Below, piece after piece: positions 11,526 through 22,650 of a DNA stretch of 64,000 bases. This DNA comes from Nectonema munidae (taxonomy: Eukaryota > Nematomorpha > Nectonematoida > Nectonematidae): positions 124,001 through 188,000 of the forward strand of contig JAUIRK010000320.1 in NCBI GenBank assembly GCA_030549495.1. Direction: 5' to 3'. Position 1 is the first letter of the stretch, and every line of letters begins with the position of its first letter. The notes under the pieces are model-generated. The model was not told where the DNA came from. It searched no databases and was given only the letters and a program-made list of their open reading frames with translations. The position numbers and the translations under genes are program-made.

Positions 11526-11682
11526 GACTAACAGGTTTTCACTTCTTCTTATTAATGAAAGGCAGAACAACGAATGAATTTATCACAAAAAAATATCGCG
11601 ATTTTGGCTCTTCTCGCAGTCCTTTCAATGAGGGCTGCATCAGTAACTTTTCTCAAGCGCTCTGTACCCCGACTTTAAGAAA
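11526..11682 (+). CDS. ZDHHC5/8: DHHC palmitoyltransferase, exon 4 (TTxE motif)
   Basis: Cytosolic region after the fourth membrane segment. Seen: two bases complete the glycine of exon 3, then [25 protein letters not shown] contains the family TTxE motif, and its GR context points to the ZDHHC5/8 branch and not ZDHHC9/14/18. Further along, SPFNEGC aligns with the NPFTRGC of that branch, and ALCTPTLR with its LCSPLAPR. The exon ends at 11682 with two bases of a codon before GTAATC; reading on would stop immediately. The long disordered C-terminal tail usual for this branch must lie in later exons. Confidence 0.87.
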
Positions 11683-12427
11683 GTAATCGCACGTTTGTTT
11701 AATCCATTATAATTATATTTTATTAGAGGTTGAGTATTGCCGTTTGCATACTACAGCCTGCTTGAACGCTCCTTTCTAATGGCTGTATCTGCATCCTAAG
11801 AATTTGTATCTTTGTTCTTCGCTTTTCTTTTGTTACCTTGCTAACTAACTGAATTGCTAGTTATCTTTCTTTTGTTTCATTAGTTATTTACTCATTTCTC
11901 TTTTTAGTCGATGATTTATTTTCTTCTTTAGTTTGTTCTTTATTTTTGTTTTTACTTTCATTTTCTTTAGAAAATTCATAAGCCTCGTAGATCTATTTTG
12001 ATCAAAGTTTATGATTGAGTTTTTCTACTCTCAATTTTTGCCAATAAATTTTCAAAGAGCGAGCCCGACTTTAATCGCAAAACGGAACAAAACCTATTTA
12101 GGGAGGCGCGCGCTAAGCCAGTTTTTTAATTTGCCTTTTTTGCAGCCAATATTTAGCGTAAAGGAGTAGCTGCCTTTTTAGCTTCCTCGAATATTCCTTT
12201 TGGCATTTCAATTTTTCTGATCATAATTTTTAAGTAGAATCGCCGATTTCAGTGAATGCAATGCCATTTTAAACAATATACCTTCAGAGCTGATGATAAT
12301 AATACTGCTGTCTCACGTACGTGTTGTGTGGGTAAATATATATTTATGCATTATTGTAACTACGTCCATGCTTTATGTGAGTCAAATTTTTTTCAGTGTG
12401 TGATCTATGATAGAATTTTTCTCTCTA
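11683..12427. other. Following intron, nothing recognised
   Basis: T-rich sequence without a recognisable coding segment or terminal repeat. Confidence 0.45.
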
Positions 12428-12541
12428 TCAAAATGTCGATGCGTATTATACATAGATATAGGGAATTTCGTTCTTCTTTAAAAACTAAATAATAAGTGCG
12501 TATTATACACGGGTGCGCACTATACGTGGGGAAATACGGTA
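12428..12541. mobile_element. Terminal fragment of a pogo/Tigger-like DNA transposon
   Basis: The stretch GTGCGTATTATACACGGGTG, continuing to GCGCACTATACGTGGGGAAATACGGTA at 12541, has the composition of pogo-type element ends (iterated 'TGCG-ATTATACAC' motifs ending in CGGTA). A weaker copy of the motif lies at about 12433-12460. Only one end is visible. Confidence 0.45.
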
Positions 12542-14187
12542 CATCAAATATATCAAATCAAACACGGAGCAAACTTTATAATAGAAAATTGTGAAGTTAA
12601 ATACAAAAGAAATCTATGTATATATGGTAGTAATATATCATTTATTATAGTGAATAAAATTATGAGGCTTTGTCGCCCCTCATATTTTTTTGGAAAAAGT
12701 AACTAAAATGTTAGGGGTTATTTCCCGTGTCCAACCTCTTCAGGCATATCAAGATTATTGAATTTCAAACAATCGTATATTTTTTAACCTTGTTTATCCT
12801 TTAAGATGATTGTTTTGCTTTCATACAAGCTTGTGCTATCGTCACGTAAAAGTATCGAAATTAGAAGCATCGATCAAATATATCATGTATTCATGTATAT
12901 AATATTTATGAGCTAATATTTAATGCCAAATTTAGATATTAAACATCATGCTACCGAGCTTCTATCCGAGTTCAGACCCAAAACAGAAAGCACCCATTTG
13001 AAGTTTTATGTTTACCTAGCTAAATCGTTTGGCTCAAAAATACGATATTATTCAATAAAGTTTTCTATAAAATTTGAAGAGAATGCTAAAAAAATGTTAG
13101 CTGACCATTGGAATCTGATAGTAGTTCAATTGTGAACAAAGATCATTTTAAACACTTGAATGTCGAAATATTTTTCCCTTCCATTAAAATTTGGTATCTT
13201 TTTTTAAAAACATTGATAAATTCACAAGATAATATATTGACCTTCACTGACCGCATAAAATATATTTTTTATTTTTTAATAAGAAATATATTTAATAAAA
13301 GTTCGATCATCATATCATCCCCGTTTCTATCTTTTCCTAAGCTCTTTTTGACAGATGGATCTTTCAATTTCCATGTCTTCACCTCATTTTTCTGTATAAA
13401 TTGCTTTCTTTTCTTTGTAAACCATATCCATAACCAATATTCTATGCTGTTGTACCATTATTTCTTCACTAGGAATCACCTACGTGTTTTTGCTTTTATC
13501 ACTTTTTCTAACCAATATGTAGTCAGTAACTATTTTGTTCCCCCCAAATTCGTACATTATTTGTTCTTTCATAGATAGCAAATCTTCTGTTAAACAAATA
13601 TTTCATTTTCTCGTCTTACTCCTGTTATCGTGGGTTTACTTTAAAGCGATTGCAGTCATAACACATTGATCTACTTTAAATAAGCCGACAAAGTCACCCA
13701 CAAATATAATGTTGTTAGTTGCAGAAATGTGTGAATCTAAAAAGTTTGAAAACTCGCCACTAAATATGAGAAATTTGTGCATAACAAAGATGGCCGATAT
13801 ATATTGTTAAAAATGAAATTCTTAAATGAAAGTGAAAATATTTCAAAATACTGTGTGTTGATACTTTTCTTCATTATATTTAAATCAACTGATAGATGTA
13901 TTAAAAAAGGAAAGCCAGAGTGTTTTCTCAGATTAGTTGGTAAATGAATAAATGCACATTGCTTTTATATTCAACCACGTTCCTTGTAAAGCCATAACCT
14001 TTAATGGATTGCCAACCTTCATTTTAAAGTGTTTTATAAAAAATTTATTTCATGATGTTTGTTACGAATTGACAGAATATTTATTCTCACTACATTATAA
14101 TTATAGAAATTATGCAGAGGTAAGTTATGATAATTAAGATTAATCTATTAAATTTTAAAATATTTTTGTGTTTAAAATTCATATGGG
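12542..14187. other. No gene seen
   Basis: Long AT-rich stretch. An open frame at 13108-13578 has hydrophobic, phenylalanine-rich composition typical of chance translation of T-rich DNA. I do not call it a gene. Confidence 0.45.
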
Positions 14188-14640
14188 ATTTCCTCTGTGT
14201 CAATTATGGATTTCAAAAACTCAGCTTTTCTTGTATATAGGACAATCTATGCTAAATGCGGAATGAGCAATTTCTTTAAATTTATAGATTATACAATTGG
14301 AACATGTATATTTATCTGTTTGATTCTTTAGTGGACATTCTTTGAAACAATGATTTTCTGGACAAAATTTCCACGATGCTAATTTATTTATACATTTCGA
14401 ACAGACCATTTTGAAAAAATTCTATATTGAGCTTATCTCCAACTATAGAAATAGTCTTTCTAATTTCAGGGCCTAGTTTAAATACCAAAAATTTTGTATT
14501 ATTGTATGATACTTTTAATTTATAGCAACTTTAAAAAAATAGAAGGCCAACAACTTTAGAAAAAATTCTCCCAATTCTTTCGAAAATATTGAGATTAAAA
14601 CAATTCTCAGATTTAACTTCTATTTCGTCCTCTTCATCAT
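14188..14640 (-). pseudogene. LINE gag zinc-knuckle fragment, copy 2
   Basis: This matches copy 1 (8991-9298) from the base stretch TTTCCTCTGT onward. Minus strand: CSKCINKLAS, then FCPENHCFKEC and CSNC...H...DCPIYKK. Compared with copy 1, about 55 bases covering the first knuckle are absent, and one knuckle cysteine reads as tryptophan (SWKFC against SCKFC). Upstream on the same strand (14447-14620) an acidic then hydrophobic open stretch looks like the preceding gag region. The copy is broken. Confidence 0.65.
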
Positions 14641-14701
14641 ACTTTTCATTTTCTGAATTCATTGAATCTCCAGGAACGCAGAATGATGAATGTTTGTTTT
14701 T

Positions 14702-14989
14702 CTATTTAATTGAGCAGAAATACTTCAAACACTTTACACAACTACGAAGTTCCATCAAAGTTTTTCCTTTAGCATCGATTTTCTGTAAAGAGGGGCAAAA
14801 CTCATCAAAGTGTTTACTCAATCCAAGATTTTTCATGTGCTGAGCTTGAAGTAATGAGCCAAAGTGCCCATTCAACATGTCCACTGATAAGCCTTGTTTT
14901 GTTGAAGAAATTAGAACCTGAGGAGGTAAAAACCAAAAAATAAAAGTTAAAGAACAAATACAGACGGAATTTTTTTTCAAAAAATACAT
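14702..14989 (-). other. Unassigned open frame, possible exon
   Basis: A 95-codon frame whose last 60 residues have ordinary protein composition (SVDMLNGHFGSLLQAQHMK through SCVKCLKYFC). It is preceded on the minus strand by an acceptor-like pyrimidine tract ending in AG near 14919. I do not recognise the family. It could be a transposon-derived exon or a chance frame. Confidence 0.25.
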
Positions 14990-15865
14990 ATTGCATACTT
15001 TTATTATGTTTCAAATAAAGTTTTATTCGTTTTTAAAAAAATATTTATATGCACTGGAACTTCTTTAAACGGTCACCCCTCTACAGCGGACACTTTTTAA
15101 TACGGTCAGTTTTATACAGTCTAAAAAAATTAAACTCTACAATATAGGATTTTTATTTCCCAATTACGATCACCTCTTTACTACACTAACCTTTTAGTAG
15201 TCTAAAATAGAAAAATACCTCTTAAATACGGGGATACTATTTTAGTTCTGATTCCATCTAATAAAAATGTTATAATTTTTTAGCTACTATATTTTAAATT
15301 TGGATAAAATTTTATTTTTTATTTTTAATGATTCTTTGTTCTTATATTTGCTATTTTATCTACGTTAAATTAACTGTTTTAAACGATTTTCTTCTCTACA
15401 ATTTCGTTTCACTAAATTTGAAAAGTTTGATGATGAAATATTTATGCTGTTTTTCAAATTATTAATTATTAAATAAACCTGATATCATTTTTAAATGATT
15501 TGTGATTGTCATATAGAAATAGTCAAAAGGGATTGAGATAATACAATAAGTATTTTCGAGAAAATTTTATATTTTATTTACAAGAGGGGGGATCTGAAGG
15601 TCCTGAAACATTGAAAATATTTTTTCAAACCATTTTATGTGTGTAAATTTAAATTTTCAAATATTTTTCTCTAAATTCTTTTGTTCTCTACTTTTATGTT
15701 TCTGAAAAAATTATGTCATTATTTTTGAGATTCTTATGTATGTTTGCAAGTTGTAGAATAGCACTTCATATTTTTAAGCCTTTCTCCCTTTTTAGCGGTA
15801 GTTTTTTTGACTGGTGAACACTATTTCTACAATTTAATTATAAAACCTACTTTTTTCACAAATAG
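14990..15865. other. No further gene seen
   Basis: Apart from the pogo-like fragment at 15052-15240, this is unassigned T-rich sequence. Confidence 0.45.
15052..15240. mobile_element. Terminal fragment of a pogo/Tigger-like element
   Basis: Begins CACTGGAACTTCTTTAAACG, then GTCACCCCTCTACAGCGGACACTTTTTAATACGGTCAG. The iterated 'AACGGTCACC/AGCGGACAC' units are typical of Tigger-type element ends. The other end was not found. Confidence 0.5.
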
Positions 15866-16154
15866 ATTACGTTTTGTCTCCTTGGCAACTTATGTTGGAA
15901 AATGGGATAGAAAATATGATTATCATTTTCTTTCTTGTTGTTTCCCTTCAAATGCTGAGAAGCAATCACGGCAAGCCCTTCCCTTAAAACTTCTCAACTC
16001 CAACTCCTTGCAACTCACTAAAAAAGAGGATTCAGAACATTCCTTTCCTCGTCTCCAAGATTATGAAAGAACTAAATCATATCTGCAACACGAAGCGAGG
16101 CTTATTGCAGCCGATGGATATAGCAAATTAAAATTGTCGTCTATTCAAGTGTAA
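15866..16154 (+). CDS. Candidate 3'-terminal exon of the palmitoyltransferase gene
   Basis: An open frame ending in TAA at 16154. Its final 70 residues look like real protein (SRQALPLKLLNSN ... LQDYERTKSYLQHEARLI ... SKLKLSSIQV). A plausible acceptor, TTTTTTCACAAATAG, ends at 15865. The phase agrees with the two bases left by exon 4, although intermediate exons are likely because family tails are long. The C-terminus ends I-Q-V, which could be a class II PDZ ligand; ZDHHC5/8 proteins do end in PDZ-binding motifs. An AATAAA lies near 16263. No sequence match to a known tail can be claimed from memory, and it may belong to another gene. Confidence 0.3.
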
Positions 16155-17517
16155 ATAAGCTTGTTTGCATTTTATATCATAAAGGCTGTTCCCGATATCC
16201 TCCTGTCAATATGCCTGCTGGCATAGTTCGACCTTAATTGAAAATTAAAATATATATTTATCAATAAAAAAGACTCAATCTCTGCATTTTGAATCTTAAC
16301 GTTTTGATTTGGTAGTATCGCTGTCTTTTCAACAGTTTTAGTTGATGTTAAAAAAGGTTCTGAGTTGTTGAATGTTCCTTGAATGGCGGCTATCAAGTTA
16401 TCCTAGAAATTTCGTCACTTTTACTAAAATCGCTGGCTGCTTCTTTTGATACATGTCAAAAACTGTCAATCAAAAATTGGACATTTTAACCTTTTAGGGT
16501 CTATATTAGATACTCACTTGAAAATTTATAATTATATTATACAGTTTTGAACGCATGAAACGTTATATATTTAATTTTTTCAATAATCCTGGCTACTTTT
16601 TAGAAAATATCAACAAAATTTTGATTGGTGAGAAATATATTTAATAAAATATATGTTTTTATTCTGAATCGGCCATGCTGCTTTCATTTCTAGACTCAGT
16701 TTTTGCATTTAGCATTTTTAAATACCCATAAGCGTTAATCAAATTTGCGGTTTACTTGTAAAAATTGTCTTCAAAAATATTCATTCTAATTTTATATGAA
16801 ATATATATTTTTATACCAAATCACCCATCCTGGTTTTATTTCTTTACTCAGATATTTGATTTAAGGTTTGAAAATATCTTAGTGTTAATAAAATGTGGGG
16901 TTTATGTCAGGAAACAATTTTCGCAAATATTCTCTTTGATTTTACATGAAATATATGTCTTTTTACCAAATCAACCATCATAGTTTAATTAATTAAATAC
17001 ACACTATAAAATTTCCCTTTGTAGAAGTAAATTCGATCAACATCGGAAACAAGAGCTAAAGAAGGGCATAAAAGAAAGGTGATGAGGATTGAGGAGTATA
17101 ATTAATTATTATAAAACAAAAGTGAAAGAAGAATATCATTTTTAGAGTAATAAAGCAATTTGCATGTCAAACATTCAGCCTTCTTGATTTTCGTTGAAAT
17201 AGTTCAAAAACTCGAAAACTCTTTAAGGGTCGAAAAACTTATGTCACCGGATGCAGTACTGTTTCCTATCAGGGGCGCACATCCTCAAAATTATTGGGGG
17301 CGACATTTTTTTCTTGCAATTTCAAAATTGCAAGGTCTGGAAATACCACGGGAGACCAAATATTCAAGCAATCCTTTAAAATACAGTGTATTCAGCGCAT
17401 ACCTAAAGTCCTAAATTTATAAGACTACTTTATATTTTTTTACAAAATTGGTGAATTTAAATACTATACTTCCAATGAAAATATTTTAATTAAATTTGCA
17501 TATCGAATATAGTGCGC
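16155..17517. other. Intergenic, degenerate repeats only
   Basis: From about 16640 to 16985 a unit of roughly 150-160 bp is repeated about two and a half times. Anchor motifs are TGAAATATATATTTTTATAC at about 16797 and TGAAATATATGTCTTTTTAC at about 16947, followed by CAAATCA(C/A)CCATC. Near 17269 a CAGGGGCGCACATCC stretch resembles a hAT terminus but has no partner that I can defend. Confidence 0.5.
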
Positions 17518-17660
17518 AGAAAAAATGCCCCCAATTAAAATGTAGGAAAAAATGCCCCCAATTAAAATGTAGGAAAAAATGCCCCAATTAAAAAGTAGGA
17601 AAAATGCCCCAAATTATAAAGTAGGAAAAAATGCCTCCGATTTAAAATTAGGAAAAAATC
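17518..17660. repeat. Minisatellite, about 28-bp unit, five copies
   Basis: The unit AAAAAATGCCCCCAATTAAA, followed by ATGTAGG, is repeated head to tail with increasing decay towards the right; the last copy is CCTCCGATTTAAAATTAGG. It is non-coding and is followed directly by an A/T-only tract. Confidence 0.85.
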
Positions 17661-18075
17661 CCCCAACAAAAAAAAATTAAAAAAATATTTAAAAAAATTT
17701 TTAAAAAAATGTCAAATAAAAATTTTTTTTTTTTAAAAAAAAAAATTTTTTTAAAAAAATCAAATATTATTTAATTAAAATAAAAAAAAAAAAACACATA
17801 AAAAATTTTTTAAATAAAAAAATTTTTTATTAAAAAAAAAATATATTTGTTTTTTGTTTGGGTGGAAAAAAATTTTTTTTAAATTTTATTTTTTTTTTTA
17901 TTTTATTTTAATACACCTTCCCAAAAATCTTCCCTTTTTTTTTTTTTAAAATAAAAATAAAAAAAAAAAATTTTTATGAAAGATTAAAAAATTTTAACAA
18001 TTAAAAAAATAAAAAATAATAATATTTATATAAAAAAAAATAAAAAATAAAAATAAAAAAGGGGGGTTTTTTTTA
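17660..18075. repeat. A/T low-complexity tract
   Basis: Almost only A and T in long homopolymer runs, ending in a GGGGGG run at about 18061. Such runs are a common site of sequencing or assembly error, so the exact sequence and length should not be trusted. Confidence 0.8.
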
Positions 18076-18476
18076 AAAAATAACTGAAGGTTGGATAGTT
18101 TTATATGAGTGAATGTAGTCAAAAGGCAAAGAGTCTACTAGACACCCTGCGATGTTTATATGAAATGTGATTGATTCAGGGGCAAGGGTACAAAACGAAG
18201 TTATAATTGTGCAAACAAAAATAAAACAAAAAATTAAGATCGCATTATTTCATTTTACTCAGCATCATTCAAAAATAGTTTAAAAGCTAAATTGATACAA
18301 GCTACAAAAAGTAAAATAACTATTAACATTTTGCAATGATTTGCCTTTTATAATAACTTTTAAGGAAAAAAAGTCTATCAGAAAAAGTTATATAGCTTCA
18401 ACAAAAACTAAAAAATTTTAGAGCATAATTTGTTTTTTGAAAACTAATTTGACGTATCCCCTACAGCATACTCTAT

Positions 18477-18630
18477 GGGTGGCATGGCAGGTTGGTTGAG
18501 ATGATGGACATAGCACGGAAGCCTCTGGATTCGATTCCTCATCGATACGAATTTGTTCAGAGTTTGACATAAGCGGTACATCAGTACCTGGTCAATGAAA
18601 ATACATCCGCTGCACCTTACCTTTTACTCA
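18477..18630 (+). repeat. tRNA-derived SINE, copy 1
   Basis: It begins GGGTGGCATGGCAGGTTGGT with an A-box-like TGGCAGGTTGG. About 45 bases on it has a B-box-like GGATTCGATTCC, so the internal RNA polymerase III promoter layout is kept. The tRNA-like head is followed by a body, GTTTGACATAAGCGGTACATC. A second copy in the opposite orientation lies at 27968-28124, at about 85 percent identity by eye over the head and body. Confidence 0.75.
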
Positions 18631-19641
18631 AAATTGAAAAATTTGCTACATAATTAACATAAGAGAGAAAGGAAACAAAATAAACTAATAAAGCCATTTT
18701 CACTATTTTAAAATGGAACCGTCTGTTCTCAGAATAATTTTGAAAATAATAGGAGGCAAAAGAATTAGAGTTTATTTGATATTTTCAAGTTTTTATAAGC
18801 AGCAAAAGCCAACGTTTAAGTAGCTACTAGCCCTTATAATTAAAAAATTATAAGCCCCTTGACAAATTGTCTCATAGGCTATTAATTTGATCCATCTTTG
18901 CTTATTATATGTGTAAAATTATTAAAAAATTTTATATTGTTTATTTTATCTCTATTAAATTATTTCAAATTAATCAATTTATCTCTTAATTTTTTAGAAT
19001 TGTCCATGAGACAAAATGTCTTATGAAAATAACGGGGCGAATTGTCCATGAAACAAAATGTCTTATGAAAATAATGAGGCGAACTGTCTTATGAAAATAA
19101 TGGGGCGAAATGTCCGAGGAACTAACATAAATCAAAGTATACGAGAAAAGAAAATCATTGCGTTTTTTTGAATATTTCTGTCTATAAATTATATTCTGAC
19201 AGCTGTCATAAATAGATCAAGTACATTTTTAACAACTGAAACATTTTGTTTCGATATTATATTTTTATTATAATAATCAACAAATTTTCTTAAAAAAAGT
19301 GATTTGATTATGTACAGTGTTACTTCGAATAGTGAATATCGATTTAGTCGGATCGAACATTATAAAAAATATCTCTGCTCAAATATTAAGCAAATAGAGT
19401 ATTCTTGCTTTTAAACTGAATAGATAGTCAAAATATTCATTCCAAAATAACTATTGAAAAAAATTTCTTGACTTGAAAAAATTAAAGTTTTCAAATGTTA
19501 CAAAATGTAGCAAACGTAGTGATAAAGATTAAGTGACTTTTGTTGAAAAAGTTCTTAGCGCGAGTCTAACAATATTCATTGATATAAAATTGTAAAGATT
19601 GAAAACTATTAATTAAACTCTAAATGCAAATTAGACAGAAG
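18631..19641. other. Intergenic; one short tandem repeat
   Basis: At 18997-19120 a 42-bp unit (GAATTGTCCATGAGACAAAA, then TGTCTTATGAAAATAACGGGGC) occurs twice in full, then once truncated to 26 bp, then as a 14-base start. A related inverted stretch lies at 18853-18880 (GCCCCTTGACAAATTGTCTC), so the whole may be a small fold-back element. Nothing else is recognised. Confidence 0.6.
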
Positions 19642-19836
19642 CAGTGGTGTAGTCAAAAAAGTTGATAGAAGGGCACAATTTTAAAACAAAAAACTTGCGC
19701 AACATTATTTATACTTTCTTGATCCTTTCATTGGAGAAATTTTCAAAAATTGATATCGCATAAGACGCATGGGGGCACCATGCGGTACAGAGGAGTGTGG
19801 GCACGGCTCCTCATGCCCCAGCCTAGCTACGTCACT
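19642..19836. mobile_element. Short hAT-like MITE
   Basis: Left end CAGTGGTGTAGTCA; right end CCTAGCTACGTCACT, read in reverse complement as AGTGACGTAGCTAGG. The ends agree at about 11 of 14 positions and have the well-known CAGTGGCGTAGCC form of non-autonomous hAT elements. The element is about 195 bp, has no coding capacity, and no clean 8-bp duplication remains. Confidence 0.55.
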
Positions 19837-20284
19837 AAGAGAGCTGAATGAGATAGGAGAGCTTAACAAGAGAAAAGGGCTTGAATGAGAAAAGAGAGCT
19901 TGAGTGAATGATTGAGTTTTAGCAGAGAAAGCGGAAGAGAAAAACAGAGGAGAGAGAAAGAGAAATAGAATCACTGTGACAGAAGATGAGAAAACCTAGT
20001 GGATCATCAACATGTGTTTGCTTAAAAATACTACAGAGGAAACACTGTGATAAATATTGCTTATTTATTGTGTGCATATTGAAGCAATGGATTATTATTA
20101 TATAGCAGGGGTGGCCAAACTTTTTTTATATAAGGGCTACTTTTTTTGTAGAAATTTTTGGCGGTCTACCTTGTAAGTATAAAAAATAATTAATATTCTT
20201 AAAACAAATGTAACTTTTGTTGTTTTATATAAGTAAAAAAATTTTTTCTTAACTTCAAAATATACAACTTAAAAATTATAAAAA

Positions 20285-20690
20285 CTAATTTTTTTTTGAA
20301 GATGAAACCTGGCACTGCATATTTTGTGCTAGTTTTTGAAAATTTGGATCGAAATTTGTCAGGGCGATTCTTAAACATGCCTGCAAATGTTCGTTAGTTA
20401 ATTGAGATCTATGTTTTGTTTTTATACTATTCATCGAAGAAAAAGCAGATTCACACAAATATGTGGATCCGAAAAACGAATGGAAACTCGCAAATACTCT
20501 CCAAATGTTGGGGTATTTATCTTTAAAAATATATTTTATAAAATCTTTCGACCCATGCATTGATTTAAGACTTAAGTCACATTTTATATTTATAAGATCT
20601 TCTTCTAATTCAGCCAAATTGCCAATTTGTAGAAAGTCGCCAATTTTTTAGCTAAAAATTCAATACTCACGTCGTCCTTGAAGGAGTTTA
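20285..20690 (-). pseudogene. hAT-A transposase, C-terminal dimerisation part
   Basis: It contains FGSTYLCESAFSSMNSIKTK and LTNEHLQACLRIALT, the conserved end of hAT transposases of the ZBED5/FAM200/GTF2IRD2 type, including the glutamate of STYLCE. The frame is continuous from about 20617 to 20285. A frameshift lies near 20640, and the sequence is then cut by the left end of hAT-B at 20691. The matching upstream half is at 23878-25076. Confidence 0.85.
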
Positions 20691-20962
20691 CAGGGTGTCT
20701 ACCAAATTTCAAAAATGAAATTCAAGAGGTTTTTAAGAGGTTTTCAAGAGTAATATGAAAATTTTTAAGGGTGAGACTATTATGAAAACAGATATATAAA
20801 ACTTTGAATTCAAAATATTTATTTTATAATAATAAAGAAAGCATGCATTTAAAGTATGAGTTCAACTAAGATTCTTTTTTATTAGTTTTGTTTCTTGATC
20901 AATTTTTGTGATTTCATTAGAACTATCTTTTAAAATTTTCATTTTCTTTTCTTCAAGCTCTT

Positions 20963-22057
20963 TCAAATCCATCTCCATTTTTCTTTTGCGGCTTCTTCGA
21001 TCTTCGCTTCGGTCCTCTTTTTATCTAATGCATCTTTGTAATAAGCCTTTGCATTACCAATACTCAATAATATTTTTTTATCTATCAATGTGTTTTGGAT
21101 ACCATCAACTGATTGAAGATGATCGTAGACTCTCCTTTGCCCTACCAAAGTGTTTTCATAAAGGTTTTCAGATAAACATTCTTTATTAATCGAGAATGAT
21201 CTTTCTACAGAGGCATTGCCGTGGAAAAGAGTAAGAACAATACACACAACGTTTTCAAGTTCTTCACTACTATTCATAAGCTCAAAAATTTCTTTCCAAA
21301 AAATATCCAACTTTCTGCAGTTTTTGTTTTCCAAAACAAAAACCTTCAAGGCATCATTATGTTTCAGTTCACGGTATGATAAAAGTGCCTTGTCAGCATC
21401 AATGCCCGTTAACCATTTTTTTTCTACTAAAACGTCCAATAAATTGACAATCATTTTTTCATTTTCACATAGCAAATATTCAGGCAATAAACATCTCAGA
21501 TTGCTCATAAAATTGCTTTTCAATGGTGATCTTTCAATAATTTTTTCAGCAATGCCGATTAAAAACTTTCTACAATCATCTCTAAGAAGCACAGATTGAG
21601 CATTTGCTTTTCCATTTTTAGCCAAAAGTCGTAATTCATTGCGAGTCGTAAAACCGAAATCGATTCTTGATGGATGAATAAAAAACGCTTCATTGAAAAC
21701 TTTGCAAAGATCTGCTCCACTTTTGATTGCATCCATTTTCTCTTTTTCAATAAATTGTGAAAAAATATTGAAGGTAATTTTATATAACTTTTCGTGCAAA
21801 AATGGTGCCAATGGATCATTCGATTGGAATTTAGTTAAGAAAGGTTCCAGTTGTTTGGCAACACTTGTAAAAAATGCTAGCTTACAACATAAAAAAGAAT
21901 CCTCTAATTTTTGTTTAACACGAAAAAACGTTTCACAATTTGGCGCGCACTTTTTTTCAAGAGCAGTTTTAATGTAAATTTGTAGGTTTGGTATTATCAT
22001 TCTTGCTCTTTCACATATTTTTATGTTTTCTAGCCATCTTACATTCCAGAACTTCAT
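20963..22057 (-). pseudogene. hAT-B transposase, C-terminal part
   Basis: A 364-codon frame, the longest uninterrupted piece of this transposase. It begins MKFWNVRWLENIKICERA (the hAT 'RW..n..v..R' block) and near its end has FHGNASVERSFSINK, containing the catalytic glutamate and dimerisation signature. It ends in a lysine-rich tail at 20963. With the two upstream pieces it makes a transposase of usual hAT size broken by only a few lesions, so this element is younger than its host hAT-A. Confidence 0.85.
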
Positions 22058-22650
22058 AGGAAAAAGCTTAGAATTAGTAAACGCAGAATAATCAGCCTTC
22101 TATTAGGAACATCTTTGAACAAATTATAAATGTCTCTGAGAAAACTAATTATTTTCCAATTTGTCTTCTTTTCCCCGTTTTTAAAAGCTCCATGTATAAT
22201 ATGTAAAGTACAACTTCCTGTTTCTAACAATTCTGGTGCATTAGCATTTTTGCTTTTTTGATATTCCTTAAAAATTCGCAAAAATTTTCAATTTACAGCT
22301 GGACCATCCATTGAAATTTGAATAATTTTACTGTTATTTATCGGATGAATAGCTTCTAAAAAATTTTCAAGCATATCTGAAGCTGTGAAGTGTCCTAAAA
22401 AAGAAGAGCCCCAGTATCTGGTATGAAATTTTCCTCTTGAAAAAAATCTAATTATTATATCCATTTGTTTTTTCTGCGATATTTTGTTCAGCGTTTCATC
22501 AAAAGATACTGCTAAAAAATTAGATTTTATTACCTCATCTCTTAATACGCGATAAAAATAAGGTGCCAAACCAAAATTAATTATTATATAAGACAATTTA
22601 TCTTTTCCCATTTTCAAAGATTGAACTTCTTTTACTTCTGGATACATCAA
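22054..22650 (-). pseudogene. hAT-B transposase, first catalytic part
   Basis: Two frames, 22650-22288 and 22281-22054. The first holds SFDETLNKISQKKQMDI (first catalytic aspartate region) and ends ISMDGPAVN (second aspartate). The second continues with a CTLHIIHGAFKNG stretch, the usual histidine-containing region after MDGP in this group. They are separated by a stop or frame shift near 22285. Confidence 0.8.

Noticed and set aside
13108-13578. A 156-codon plus-strand open frame
   Set aside because: Phenylalanine- and isoleucine-rich translation of T-rich DNA, no motif, no splice support; most likely chance.
17518-17660. Could the five regularly spaced repeats be a CRISPR array?
   Set aside because: Units are contiguous with no unique spacers, and the DNA is eukaryotic; it is a minisatellite.
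18477-18560. Functional tRNA gene
   Set aside because: A- and B-box-like motifs are present, but the cloverleaf arms do not close well and the copy continues into a shared body with a second genomic copy, so it is a SINE.
19705-19974. 89-codon minus-strand frame rich in serine and leucine
   Set aside because: It overlaps the hAT-like MITE and a purine-rich run of GAGAGCTTGAATGA repeats; composition reflects the repeat.
20963-21977. Plus-strand frames opposite the hAT-B transposase
   Set aside because: They are the antisense shadow of a frame with clear hAT motifs.
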